This document shows, piece by piece, positions 22,300 to 33,389 of a DNA stretch of 64,000 bases. The notes under the pieces were generated by a model. That model made no database searches. It was not told the DNA's origin and saw nothing but the letters and a program-made list of their open reading frames with translations. Position 1 is the first letter of the stretch; the number at the start of each line of letters is the position of its first letter. Source of the stretch: Icerya purchasi (Eukaryota > Arthropoda > Insecta > Hemiptera > Monophlebidae); NCBI GenBank assembly GCA_039619475.1, contig CM077115.1, positions 63,804,864 to 63,868,863 of the forward strand, written 5' to 3'. Position numbers and translations under genes: made by a program.

Positions 22300-24980
22300 C
22301 TTCAAGAATACTAAGAATAGCTTAGTGGAATGCTAACGGTGTACTAAAATTCAAGAAGTAATATACTATCTAAAAGAGGAAAAGATTGATATACTTCTAA
22401 TATCTGAAGCTCGCCTCGCTAACAAAAGCTATGTTCATATTCCTAACTATTTATGTTACTACACGTTACATCCGTCGGGCAAGGCACAAAGTGATACAGC
22501 GATAATTATAAAAGAAAATATAAAACATTACGAATGTGAAAAATATCTATCAGTAGAAAGACAGGCCGAAATAGTTATAATTGAACAACTTAAAAATCCT
22601 TTATCAGTAGCCGCCGTATACTGTCCTCCAAGGCATACAATTAAAGTCACCAAATTTTATGACGTATTGTTAAAATTAGGACCAAAGTTTATAGCTGGCG
22701 GAGACTTCATTAATGGTAAGCATGTATTCTATGGTTCCAGATTAACTACCACGAGATGATCCGGGTTGTATAAATCAGCGAATGAACAGAAATGGAATTT
22801 CCTTTTAACTGCGGAAACAACGTACTGGCCTACGGATTTAAATCGCATTGCCGGTTTACTAGATCTATTTTTGATTAAAGGGATATTGAAGCCCTACGCC
22901 CTACAACGCTCACAGCATCCTTTCTTTTCCGTCTCTCTTGGTTATTCCTTTGTTAGCTTCTTTCGTATGTTCCATTTATAATATTTTTCCTTTATAATCA
23001 TTAATACTATCATACCGTTGGATTGAGTAACGTCCTTAGCTGACATGCTCAAGAATTATAAAAAAAAAAAAAACTTCATGACTGTAACATATCTAGTTTT
23101 GACCTCGTCTTTTCTGATAACTCGCCAATAATAACTACTATAAGTACAGAATTCATAAATAAAGCGAAAACAAAAATACTACATAATGAAACAACAGACT
23201 GGGGCTGGTATAGAAAAATTTTGAAAAAAGAAACTGACTTATCGATCCATTTAAAATCCCCTGAACAAATTGAGGAAGGGCTAAGGTCATTTTTATTACA
23301 GAGAAACTGCAAACGGCAGTCTCTAACTTCACTCCAGATAAAAATTACAGCTACAAACTAGCCCAAATATATATTTGTGAACTTATAGCAAAGAAGCAAG
23401 ATTTCCGAATACAAACAACAGTTAAATATATTAACGAAAAGAGTCAGGAATGCACCGAATGAACTAAAAAACTAAACTTTTTATAAGTACGTTGCAAATT
23501 TATCATCGACTCAGGAAAAAGGCTACAAAGTAGAAAACAGATTGCGGATGCTTTTGCTAAGTACTTGGCCGATATTTACAAAGCGAATAATACAGCGAAT
23601 GCGAAAGTAGACAAAAAATACTAAAGGTGAAAAAAATTACAACGCTACTAAACAATGAAAAATCTTCGGGATTTGATATGGTTACAGCAAAAATGTTGAA
23701 AGAATCACTAAAAAAGTTGGTTAACTTATATCTATAATGCTGTCTTGAGAGCTTCATACGTTCAATGGAAGTTCTCCCAAATAATTATGATACTAAAGCG
23801 TGGAAAAGATGGCATTAAAGCCTCATCATATCGTCCCATTTCACTATTGCCTGTTTCAGCCAAGCTACTAGAAAAATTAATATCGGTTAGATTGAACGAT
23901 ATATTTGAAAAGAACAATTTGATTCCGTAGAACCAGTTTGGCTTTAAGAACGAGCACTCTACAGAATAGCAAGTACACAGAGTGGTAGAAATAATCGAAG
24001 AGGGAATAGAAAACAAAAAAATCTAATGAAGAAGCACTGTTTTTAGATATTACTAAAGCGTTCGATAAAATATGACATGAAAGCCTAGTATACAAAATTG
24101 CTTTCGACTGTCCCTGAAAAATACTACTTATTTTTAAAATCTTATTTAGCTGATTCCACGAATTCAAGTTAAGCGTAATGAAGAATACTCACAAGTGTAT
24201 CCTATTAATGCTGAAGTCCCACCGGGAAGTGTATTGGGACCTCTTTTGTACAAGCTGAATGCAGCGGATCTTCCTACGGAAGAAAATGTGCAAGTGGCCA
24301 CATTTGCTGACGATGCGATGATAACTGCTTCAAACAAGAATCCTACCATTGCAACCGCAGATTTACAAAAAAAAACGTGAACGTCATTTTACAGTGGTCA
24401 AAGACATTGAAATTGAAAATGAGCTCAGATAAGTATGTACATGTCTCATTTTCGAATAAAAGGGATCGTAACAATCAGATATTTGTGAGAAAGATTGTGG
24501 AGAAAACGGTGTAAAATATCTTGGAGTACACATCGGGCTCCCGACTGAAAGCTCCATATACAAAAGAAAAGAAAGAAGCTGGATCAAAAGCTGAAAAAAC
24601 TATATTGGCTTACAAGGCTGCAGTCGCAACTCTAAAGAATAAATTTTTAATATACAAAATGGTATTTAAATCAATCTGGACCTATGCAGCGCCGCTTTAG
24701 AGATGTACATAGAAAACTAACAGACCAACTATACAACGGATTCAGAATAAAACACTTCGAATGATATATCGGATGCCACGGTATATTTCGAATGACCTAA
24801 TACATAGAGACTTGAAGATATTCACGGTTGATGAAGTTATTGAAGAGCAAGCTCTGAAACATCAGGCGCGATTACATAAACATTGCAGGGAGTTTACTTT
24901 GCCAGATAAACCAGTTACGAGACGATTGAAGAGAACTAAAGTTCAAAGTTTAGTTTGAAAAGAATATGGAAGAATACATC
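22300..24980 (+). pseudogene. Jockey-clade LINE ORF2 relic (endonuclease + RT)
   Basis: The plus-strand order is: an apurinic-like endonuclease start with WNANGV and KEEKIDILLISEARL (about 22320-22420); AIIIKENIKHYECEKYLSVE; AAVYCPPRHT; and FIAGGDFINGKH (about 22690). After a nested insertion at 22892-23073 it resumes with FDLVFSDNSPIIT, then the linker, then RT: SSYRPISLLPVSAKLLEKLI (about 23826-23885), VPPGSVLGPLLYKLN, and TFADDAMI with an intact FADD (about 24300). The C-terminal end holds RMPRYISNDLIHRDLKI, TVDEVIEEQALKHQARL. The order and wording fit Jockey. Stops and frameshifts occur throughout, so it is inactive, but nearly the full length of ORF2 is present. Confidence 0.85.
22892..23073 (+). 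mobile_element. Nested LINE-A 3' tail inside the Jockey relic
   Basis: This plus-strand segment (start CCCTACGCCCTACAACGCTC, end GCTGACATGCTC...A13) is a close inverted-orientation match of 9690-9860, the 3' end of LINE-A copy 1. It interrupts the Jockey endonuclease between ...DLFLIKGI and HDCNISS. It is a severely 5'-truncated target-primed insertion and is therefore younger than the Jockey copy. Confidence 0.85.
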
Positions 24981-27900
24981 ATTGGATGTATTCCCTACAC
25001 ACGTGAACATGCAAGAGACCATTTGTTTGATGGTCAACTAGGCTAGGTACTAATTTTCAAGAGTAAGAAAAAAAATTAATTAATTTTTTCAGGGCGCTGT
25101 AATTTTACCTCAGGTTGTGTCTTAAATTTTGCACAAACGTTCACTTTTGATGGTATGAAGCAGAAGACCAAAGTTTAAGAGTACCGTGATGGCTGAAATG
25201 CGTAATTGTTCACAGCAGATTTTAAGGTCAAAAACATTCACAATGACCCACTTAAATTACACTGATAAAGAATAGATTTTTGCGAAGAACACCAAAAACA
25301 AATTGCATTCTTGAAGTACCATAATCAGCATTCCGAAAATCCTAGAATATTGACCGAAACAGATTCGATAATTAACGCGACAAATTGCGAAATGTTCAGT
25401 TAAGCGTATCTCTCTGTTAAGCATTATGATAAAATTTAATTAAAAATGTACAGATGTCCGATGGGTATAATGAAAAAGAATTCAATAGCGACAAGATATC
25501 TGTACACATCATTACTAACGTTGTTCTTAATGAAACATACAAAAAGAGTTTAATCTCGTCTATGGCTAATTACTGAATAACACGCGCGCAAGTATCATGC
25601 AAAGGCTACTGTTAAACATTAGCGCGGTATCAGAATAAACTCTGAGCGTGATAAACGTGGGCAACTTAATAAAATCTGCAACTAGAAAATCAATGTTTTC
25701 AAATTAAATAAAAACCAGAACTAAACTGAAATCTTAATCTTTTTTTTTTTTTTTTAATTATCACGTCCAAAAGGTTTCAAATTAATATATCTGTACAGAA
25801 AAAAGAAATTATTTTAGTCATTTAATCTGAAAATATTAAAGTAAAACGTGTGTTTTAGTTTTGTCTTATAATAAGCATTTAAATTTATTATTTATACTCT
25901 CTTTTTACCTTTCATTTCCTCAATAAGTGAATTTTTAAAATAAATTCAGTAGATTTCGAGAAACTAAGTGTATCTTTTCATAATCACATCTACTTTTAGA
26001 CAAATTCTCATCTATACATATAATTTAAATAATCTTATGTGTGTTTTATATTTAAATTTTAATTAAAACAGTATAAATTGCTGTCGTTTGTAATTGATTA
26101 CTTATTCGACCGAAATATAGGGAAATGACACTTTTGCTTATTATAAATCCTCTAATTAAAATTAGACACTTCGTCTAATTAATCGATTACTGTTCAATAA
26201 CATTTTATTAAATTCGAAATTTTCTATTGTTTCTCATAAATTATAATTCATATTCACGCAATAAAATTATTACACTATGTAATATTATTATTAAGAAAGA
26301 GCTCTAATAGGTATTTACTGTTATAATTATTATTATTCGATTCTTTTCAAACTTTTCGCGAACATACTTCGCTTTCCCATTTCGAGAAATCTAACTTTGC
26401 GTGTAAATTATATGTATAGTTATAATTAATAATACATGTATATGTTCACTGACAACAATTTTAGAATTAGAACGTTTGTGACAAAGAAATAATACTGAAA
26501 TCTGTATAATTAAAGTAACTTCATCAATGACGCCATAAACAATTTAAAGGCGCCGTAAATACTTCGATATGACAAATCAAGCATAAAGAAAACAATAATA
26601 CGAAGTGATATGCACTTAACTCGGGAATTTTTTAAAAATGATAATCTTATTAATGTACGGATGCGTTGTATGATTGTATCATATATTAACCGAATAAATA
26701 TATTTGTGCGACGCGAATAATAATGATTTATAGAAATTAATATGTACGACGAATTCAGAAAAACAAATATAAAAACGAGGGTGAATAAATATAAGGAATT
26801 GTTGAAAAATGACATAAAAAGCATATAGAAAGTGAAGGAATCAGAATAGTTCGGTTACTGGTAATTTCTGCCATCGACAAAAGAATATCAAATAAAAACC
26901 AGTAAGTAACGTACAGAAATATCATATTATATTAAACATGTAGAGATAAATGATTCGAAGTATGCACATTGATGCTCGTATTGTAGTCTAAACCATAATA
27001 AACAAATAATAAAAGTAACGAACAACAATAAAGTGCAGTAATGGCAATTTATAAAATGTAATCACACAAGGTGCATACCGCAATCGTAAATTATGAATAG
27101 ATTAATAGCTCAGGGGAAGCTGCATATTACGTTTTTATTATATGTATATATATGTGCGCGTGTGCAAGTACAACAATAAACATTTTTGTCGCGATTTATG
27201 CGTTAATCTAAACTACTAGTGAGAGTACTGTATGGATTAAATTCAAATTAAAGCAACCTGGTCAGATTGCATTTAAGAGGAAGCCACAGTGACACCAGAA
27301 TCGATTCGGATGGTTGACAACAGTGTGGTTAGGAAACCTCAAATAAAATTAAACGAGCATTGCCAACACAATGTGCGATAAGAGCGGTGGAGAGCTATTC
27401 TCAAACACGTAGTTATGGGAAACAGATGTATGGCCCAATTCCGTTTCGTACTTTACCATGTTCCTTTATTATTAGATGGTACAATTATTGAAAAAATTAT
27501 TACTGTTTCGAGTCGATACGTTGTTGTTTCATCTTAATATATCATTCGTTGATTACATTTACACTTTGAGCTTAGTTCGAAGAACGGATTTTTAAACCCA
27601 CCCACATTTCACATCGATGATCCAATTTTATGAAACAAATTAAACGTTATTTGAATTATAACAGTCATATATTAGATAGTGGATTCAACTTTTTTTTTTT
27701 GTTTTTTTTTTAATAAAAAAAGAAGAAAATTGAGCTTGTCAACTAACGACCTTTACCCAGAAACAATCAGTGGATTCAAAATAAATCAATTAAACTTTCA
27801 AAATGTATATTTTGAATAATTTTAAAAAACGGTAGCCTAGTTAGTACCACTTGTAAATTGAAGTTTTCTCAACAAAACTTAATAATAAATTTCAAAGAAA

Positions 27901-28031
27901 TATAAAAAAAATAACGATGAAGGAACACCAAAATTACAAACTGATTTATAAAACGAACAGAAAAACAATAAAAAAGTTCTCGCTGCTGTAATTGTTACAG
28001 TCATTTTTGATTTGTTAGCTTTTTCTTTTTT
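24981..28031. other. AT-rich, no gene recognised
   Basis: Very AT-rich with homopolymer runs (about 25740-25755 and 27692-27715). The minus-strand frame at 26510-26824 has only low-complexity hydrophobic content. No defined repeat. Confidence 0.4.
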
Positions 28032-28039
28032 TTGTCATT

Positions 28040-28262
28040 TGGTAAAAGAGATAACATTAATGAAGAATATTTATCTTGCTTTAGATCTAGCTTCAGCGCG
28101 GATGCCTGCATTACTCACTTTATACAAGACATATATTTATCATCTATTAATAAGAAATATTTAACGCCTGTTTCCTTTAACGTTAAGGGAGCTTTTGACG
28201 ATGTGTTGATATCTATATTATTCGATCAGTTTATGTCAAAGGGTTCCAGTATAGCCAGCTAA
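28040..28262 (+). pseudogene. LINE reverse transcriptase fragment
   Basis: The frame contains FRSSFSADACITHFIQDIYL and then VSFNVKGAFDDVLISILFDQ. This is RT motifs A and before ('GFR...STDA...D...AF.D.KGAFD.V') of an R1/I-group or LINE-A-type element. The motif A Asp is replaced by Asn (FNVKGAFDD). The remainder of the element is not visible nearby. Confidence 0.7.
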
Positions 28263-28673
28263 ATATATATAGTGCTAAACTTTTTTCTAATCTAACTTTA
28301 TTCAATTTAAACCCTTTAACAAAAAAATATTGATATTAGACATAGGCATAGAAGAAGTTTAATGGGGGGTTTGGTCTTGAGCCTGGTTCTATTCAATAAT
28401 TACATACTCACGACAAAAATAAATGTTTAACACTTAATTAAACAATTATATATAGCCGATCGATAAATGGTTTAAGAACGTTGTTTCCTTTTTAACTCGT
28501 TTTCAAATTTTGTCTGGTTTTAATAGTAAGTAGAAAAACGGGAAAAAAACACACAATAATTTTCATGTAATTTCACCGTTGCCACGCAATTGAATTCGAT
28601 CATTCGAGAGCTGTGAGTTGCATTTTTCCGTTCATTTGATAATGGAAAAACGTATTCAAGCAGAGACAACACG

Positions 28674-29669
28674 ATGCAAGAGAGCATAACGGATATCATT
28701 ATGACGAAAGCCGGAAGTCAGCCAAACCAGCAAAAAGCTGTCAAGGGTGATGAAACAGTTATCGTACCGTCATTGAAAATATCGTCCTCCAATGATAACA
28801 GTACGCGTAAAGGTGAACTCTTTGACGAGAAAGATAGTAGCGACAATCAGCAGCGGTCTTTGCTGTTTTTGCAAAAGTATTCGGCGAAAGATTTATCTTC
28901 ACTCAGCAGTGAGAGTAGCAGCAGTACGAGCACCAGTGACGTCAGCAACAACTGTTGCCATCAGCCGCTGGAAAGCATCCTGGATCGAGAACTGTTTTCG
29001 CTACAGGAGATTAACTCGGCTCTGGATCGGAGTGTTTTCATAATGGCGAAAAATATCGACCTGTTCGTGAAGGAGAACGAAAATTTGGAGCTGCAGTGCA
29101 AGAATTCGTCAAACGTGCTCAATCAGTACGAAGCTGACTTGGGCGCGTTAAAGAAGCACCACGCACAGGCGAACGTCGTCTTTAAAACGCTGGAATCGGT
29201 TAACGAAGCCATGGTTAAGTGTCGTTCGAAGTTACGAGACAAGGTGATCAAGTCGTCGGACGAACTGAATTCGTTGCAATTAGTTCACCGCGAACTGACC
29301 GAAAAATTACAAACGGTTCGCAACAATAATTCGCAGCTCTTGCTCGACGAAAACGGAACCGAAACTTTGATGCAGCATTGGCAACGATGCTCGCTAGCGA
29401 CAAATCAGTCTTCAGTAGCGCAAGAGAACGCGCTGCTGCTGGACAACTTTTATAAATTCCGCGACCTGGTCACCGAAGAACATCGCGACATCTTCGAGCT
29501 GTTGATGTTTCTAGTTCAAAAAAATAACGCAGCTCGCCGGCAAATTCTGGAAAAGAAGCAACGCGTCGAACAGGTAAAGAATATGATAAACGTTACATTA
29601 AAGAATTTGCTGACCAGCTCCGACACAGATGATAGCGGGAAATTCGTCGCTTCGCAGCGAACAAAATGA
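28674..29669 (+). CDS. Coiled-coil protein A, family A/B/C, function unknown
   Basis: An intronless 331-residue ORF, visibly GC-richer than its surroundings. Residues 1-98 are polar, with a Ser/Thr run at about 74-91. ESILD lies at 100-104. Residues about 115-300 are largely helical with heptad-like spacing. The C-terminus has a hydrophobic helix (FELLMFLV, 274-281), a basic stretch and INVTLKNLL (305-313). No signal peptide, membrane segment or known domain is visible. Residues 99-159 align without gaps with B 66-126 (17 of 61 identical), and 274-313 with C 299-338 (9 of 40 identical, most others conservative). The start at 28674 is the first Met of the open frame. The first AATAAA is near 30248. 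I infer a structural or scaffold-type coiled-coil protein, and I do not recognise the family. Confidence 0.75.
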   Translation: MQESITDIIMTKAGSQPNQQKAVKGDETVIVPSLKISSSNDNSTRKGELFDEKDSSDNQQRSLLFLQKYSAKDLSSLSSESSSSTSTSDVSNNCCHQPLESILDRELFSLQEINSALDRSVFIMAKNIDLFVKENENLELQCKNSSNVLNQYEADLGALKKHHAQANVVFKTLESVNEAMVKCRSKLRDKVIKSSDELNSLQLVHRELTEKLQTVRNNNSQLLLDENGTETLMQHWQRCSLATNQSSVAQENALLLDNFYKFRDLVTEEHRDIFELLMFLVQKNNAARRQILEKKQRVEQVKNMINVTLKNLLTSSDTDDSGKFVASQRTK

Positions 29670-29823
29670 CGGCCCATTAACGGTTTTCTTAAATAACGCC
29701 GCCGATGAGTAAAATGGTGAAAAATCAAGTATTCTATCCGCCCTAATTATATCGCATCATCCGTTTGTAAAATTTTTCATCGAAATTTTTTACACGAACC
29801 GGTAGAGAACGCGGAGGACACTA

Positions 29824-29858
29824 GTTGGTTGGTTGGTTGGCTGGTTGGCTGGTTGGGG
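29824..29858. repeat. GGTT/GGCT short tandem repeat, G-quadruplex-prone
   Basis: Eight closely spaced GG pairs in a (GGTT)n/(GGCT)n array ending in GGGG, about 155 bp past the stop of ORF A. Such arrays can form two-tier G-quadruplexes in vitro. A role here is speculative. If the ORF A transcript ends at the AATAAA near 30248, the array would lie in its 3' UTR. Confidence 0.7.
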
Positions 29859-29896
29859 AAATTATTCCATTTGAACATTTTTCCGGACCGTTTTCT

Positions 29897-30126
29897 TTAA
29901 TAGAGATCTAAAATGTAACTTGCGTTGTAAATATTTCGCGTAGGCACCTGGTTTTTCGGCCAGTTGTCCTGGGCATGTGTCATGATTTGACACTGACCGG
30001 ATAATCCGGAACTATAATTTCCCGCCGGAGCCATTGTCGCTGCTATTTCGTAGTCCTTATACAGCAAGGAAACCCACCGGTACAGCACATCCTCATTCAC
30101 GTGCTCGTATTTTTTTCTTTTTAACT
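29897..30126 (-). CDS. Unidentified small ORF, possible terminal exon
   Basis: On the minus strand a frame stays open from just after a TAG at 30125-30127 to a TAA at 29897-29899, about 75 codons. It includes YEHVNEDVLYRWVSLLYKDY, MAPAGNYSSGLSGQ and DNWPKNQVPTRNIYNASYIL. The composition is protein-like: balanced, with Trp, Cys and His, unlike the Leu/Phe noise elsewhere. There is no good Met start. The upstream TAG could serve as a splice acceptor (...GTGTTAG, phase 0), but the polypyrimidine tract is poor. It could be a last exon, an old retroelement or viral fragment, or chance. I do not recognise the family. It lies antisense to the presumed 3' region of ORF A. Confidence 0.35.
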
Positions 30127-30273
30127 AACACTCTGTAGTTGTCAACTAACACAATTCGAGGAATATTTTTCCAAACGTCGGGGTATCGCGTACAACTTAT
30201 TTTATTAGTCAATGGAATTTACGCCGAAACACACGGGAAGACTTTTTTGAATAAATACTATTCAGTTCGGTGT

Positions 30274-30886
30274 TTAAGGAAAATTGTAACCGCGCGAGAT
30301 AGAGTTATATTTACCCATTAAAATTTTTGTTTCTATACATTTTTTATTTTTAAATAATTTGCGCTTATGTAAATAAAGTACGTGATATATTTCAAATCTC
30401 TTTATTTCCGCTGACGTAAGGAGAAGATCTCTTGTTAAAACTGAAACACAGAAAAAATTGCTACTATTCTTCACAATTCTATGGATACAATATGCAGAGA
30501 AAAATAGATTATGAAATAAAAGCGAAGGAAAAGGTTTGAAATTTTCCGAAATTATTTCAAACTGATGCGGAAAATTGGAATTGTGGAAAATATAACACCA
30601 TGACTGGAATTTCTCTTTAAAAAATAGGACCATAAAAAGAAAAAAAGGTAGAATTCTATCCACCAAGTAATACTCGGAAAACTATGTCAAATTTCGTAAG
30701 GAAAGATTCAGTACGAAGACGACCAATTTTTAAGGAAAATGGAACGATATAAAGGACGAGATAGGATTTATCAAAGAATAGAGGAAGATGGATAAACCTT
30801 AAATAACTGGAAATTTGCAACCCCGCAGTCAGTAAGCATGAAAGCTGGTTCCAGTGATAAAGATAAGAAATATCACTTTTTATCAA
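30274..30886 (-). other. Pyrimidine-biased minus-strand frames, unassigned
   Basis: Two consecutive minus-strand frames (30274-30666 and 30656-30886) are Phe/Leu/Ser-rich. The bias resembles LINE-A coding relics, but none of the RNase H or RT motifs is visible, so I do not assign them. Confidence 0.3.
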
Positions 30887-30899
30887 TTTATTTAAGGAA

Positions 30900-32863
30900 A
30901 CATTTAAAGTTGATTCGGAATTGTTATGGACGTTGTAGAAATTGTGATTAATAATACGAAACTTACTAGCGCGAAATCAGAAGCATACTTTATTAATAGT
31001 TGGTAAATTTAATGTAAAAATACTATTGCGAAATGCGATTGATAGTTGGAAATTACCGATATATCCAGTGACAAGTATAACTTTGTAGCTGTTTAATCAT
31101 ATGAATGTTGTATAAAGTTAATAACCTCCACTAAATTCGTAATATTTTCTTTCATTTTTTTATTTTTTTTTTTTATTTTAGATTCGCGACACAGCTTTGT
31201 TATTCTGAAAGCACGTGATTCAAACATTAAAAATAGTTTATGCAGGATTTCCGCTCTTTAAGCAAAAGCACTCACCTCATGTACATGTCCCCAAAAAACA
31301 TGATTATTACGAAAATATAATCTCATATAAATTGCGTCAAGTTAATATAAAATTATACAAAGCGTATCGAAAAACTTCTTAGCAAAAATTAAATCACTGC
31401 GCACTAGTTTCTATGTGTTGTGGTTGAATTGATTTTGAATTTAGTCACTTAAATATTAGTTTAAAATTAAAATTCGGTTAAAAAGATTGCGGCGATATTT
31501 ATTAAAATTCTTTACTTTGTCGTCGCTTAAGGAACTAATATTTGAAATATCTCGAATTCATTCGTTTATTGCAATATTTCGATAATTTCAATAGTACGTA
31601 TGTCATCAAAAACAGTATTGGAAACTGACTAATGTAATCACGAAATTATGTATAAATTACAACTGTTCGGCGAAAACGAAATTACTTCGCGGTATTATGT
31701 GCGCTGTATTTCTTTTTATTTCTAAATTTAATTTTAAAAATTGCGTCGAAAATTATGAAATCGTTCAAAAACATACATTTTACGAAATTTTCTGTGAAAA
31801 AAAAGTATTTAACCTCTAAAGAAAAAGACATTTTTACAAGTCGAAACGATGTTTTTTAATTCCGATAATGCTGCAGTATTCAGGTTTACACTATTTTTGG
31901 GATGTTTCCAAATGATTATTTCAGTAAATGCAATCGATTAACGCGCGGGAAAAATTAAAAATAAGAAAAATAATCAAGAAGTAACGAAGGAACAAGTGTT
32001 ATCATCAGAAATTTGAAACAAAACACAACATTTTTAATCTACGTGAAGTAGAAAAGTAAACAGAAAATAGGCACCATTTAAATCGATGGGAAAGCAAAAG
32101 CGGTGTAAACTGATATTTAGAATTCGTAAAGTAGGCGAGAAACGGAAGGAATACATACACACAGCAGTATTTAGTGATTGCCGTAGCGTATTATCGGTCT
32201 GTCCAGGTAAAATTGGTACTGAATGTAGTAAAAGGTGTCAGGGATAGACTAGTGTAAATGTACTAAAATAAGGAAACTTCCTGGTCCCGATGAATTGAAG
32301 CGGGAAAATAATGACGGACAAATTAAATTGTTCAACAGACTGGCCGTATCTCGACAGAGTAGATTACTTCGAAATTTGTTACGCTGTCGAAAGTTGCTAA
32401 GCCGATTTTGTACCGCTCCCAAAAATATTCCGTTTTCTCGTATTTTGTAAGAGGACTGAGTTCGTTTCTCTGCACTTAATGTATTCGACTGAACTCGAAT
32501 TTGTCTGCATTATCATTTTTTCATCTTGACTTTTTTTGCCTACTCGTAAAATCCCCTTGACTTCTAGATCCACATTTCGAATGTGCGCAGATTAAATTAG
32601 AAAAAAAAATCTTCGATACGCGAAGTCTTCTAAGCGGAAGGGACAAAAGGTTTTCAGTAGAACCAAAGTTTTGAAAATATGTCGTGGTTCGATTGCGGAA
32701 GAAAAATATCGATAACTGAACGGTCTAAAAAGTGGTTTACGAAGAACTAAACTTTCAGTAATACGCATAATACCTGATAATGGTTTCTAAAATGATAAGT
32801 CATAAAACATGTTCATGATTTATCACTGTATTTGTTGTTCTTACTCATTGTTAACATTTTTAA
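30900..32863. other. AT-rich, only an RT scrap at 32271-32345
   Basis: No gene recognised apart from the short LINE fragment listed separately. Several T-runs (about 31154-31180) and low-complexity stretches. Confidence 0.4.
32271..32345 (+). pseudogene. Tiny LINE RT fragment (GPDE motif)
   Basis: The plus strand reads RKLPGPDELKREN followed by DGQIKLFNRL. 'K..GPDE.....L......I..L..LFN' is the linker/RT motif of RTE- and L1-like retrotransposons. Only about 25 codons are recognisable. Confidence 0.5.
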
Positions 32864-33070
32864 TTATGATAAAAATAAACTTTAACACTTTTGTAACAAT
32901 TGTATAATTTTTAAAACCCCGACGCGTTTCGAAGCAAACACTTCATGTTCACGGGAGTAATTAGATATTATAATTACTCCCGTGAACATGAAGTGTTTGC
33001 TTCGAAACGCGTCGGGGTTTTAAAAATTATACAATTGTTACAAAAGTGTTAAAGTTTATTTTTATCATAA
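32864..33070. repeat. Perfect 100-bp palindrome with hammerhead-like arms (Penelope-like end dimer)
   Basis: Arms 32864-32963 and 32971-33070 are exact inverted complements over 100 bp with a 7-bp spacer (GATATTA). Reading outward from the centre, each arm holds CCCG, TGAACAT, a GAAG/CTTC hairpin (loop TGTTTG), GAAACGCGT and CGGGG. The flanking CCCG/CGGG pair closes a three-way junction like that of the hammerhead ribozymes in Penelope-like element ends. The catalytic CTGATGA is not canonical (TGAACAT). The same arm sequence forms the repeats at 15.3 and 16.1 kb. Perfect symmetry implies recent formation. Confidence 0.85.
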
Positions 33071-33389
33071 TGTTCATGATTTATTATATATTTTACTTTG
33101 AAGAAGAGAAAATTGAGAAAATTGATGTTATGTTCTTAATAGAAAGGCGTGAAATTTTTTTAGAGGTTGCACCATAATCTCACATGCTGTTTATCGACAG
33201 CAGTTCGATCGAATTATTTTTTGTGATTAAGTAACATTCACGCATATTGATATGCCCGAGTTTATTAATAATTTTTACGTCATAATATTTTTTTTCGAAA
33301 ATCTGGATGCACATACACACGTAGATTATTGTTTACAGAACAAGAAGTGAGCCGCATTAATCTCTATCAAAAAAAAAAAAAAATCACAC

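Noticed and set aside
28674..29669. ORF A as a retrotransposon ORF1 (gag-like) protein
   Set aside because: No zinc knuckles, RNA-recognition fold motif or adjacent RT in the same strand and phase. The paralogues B and C are likewise not linked to RT. Not completely excluded.
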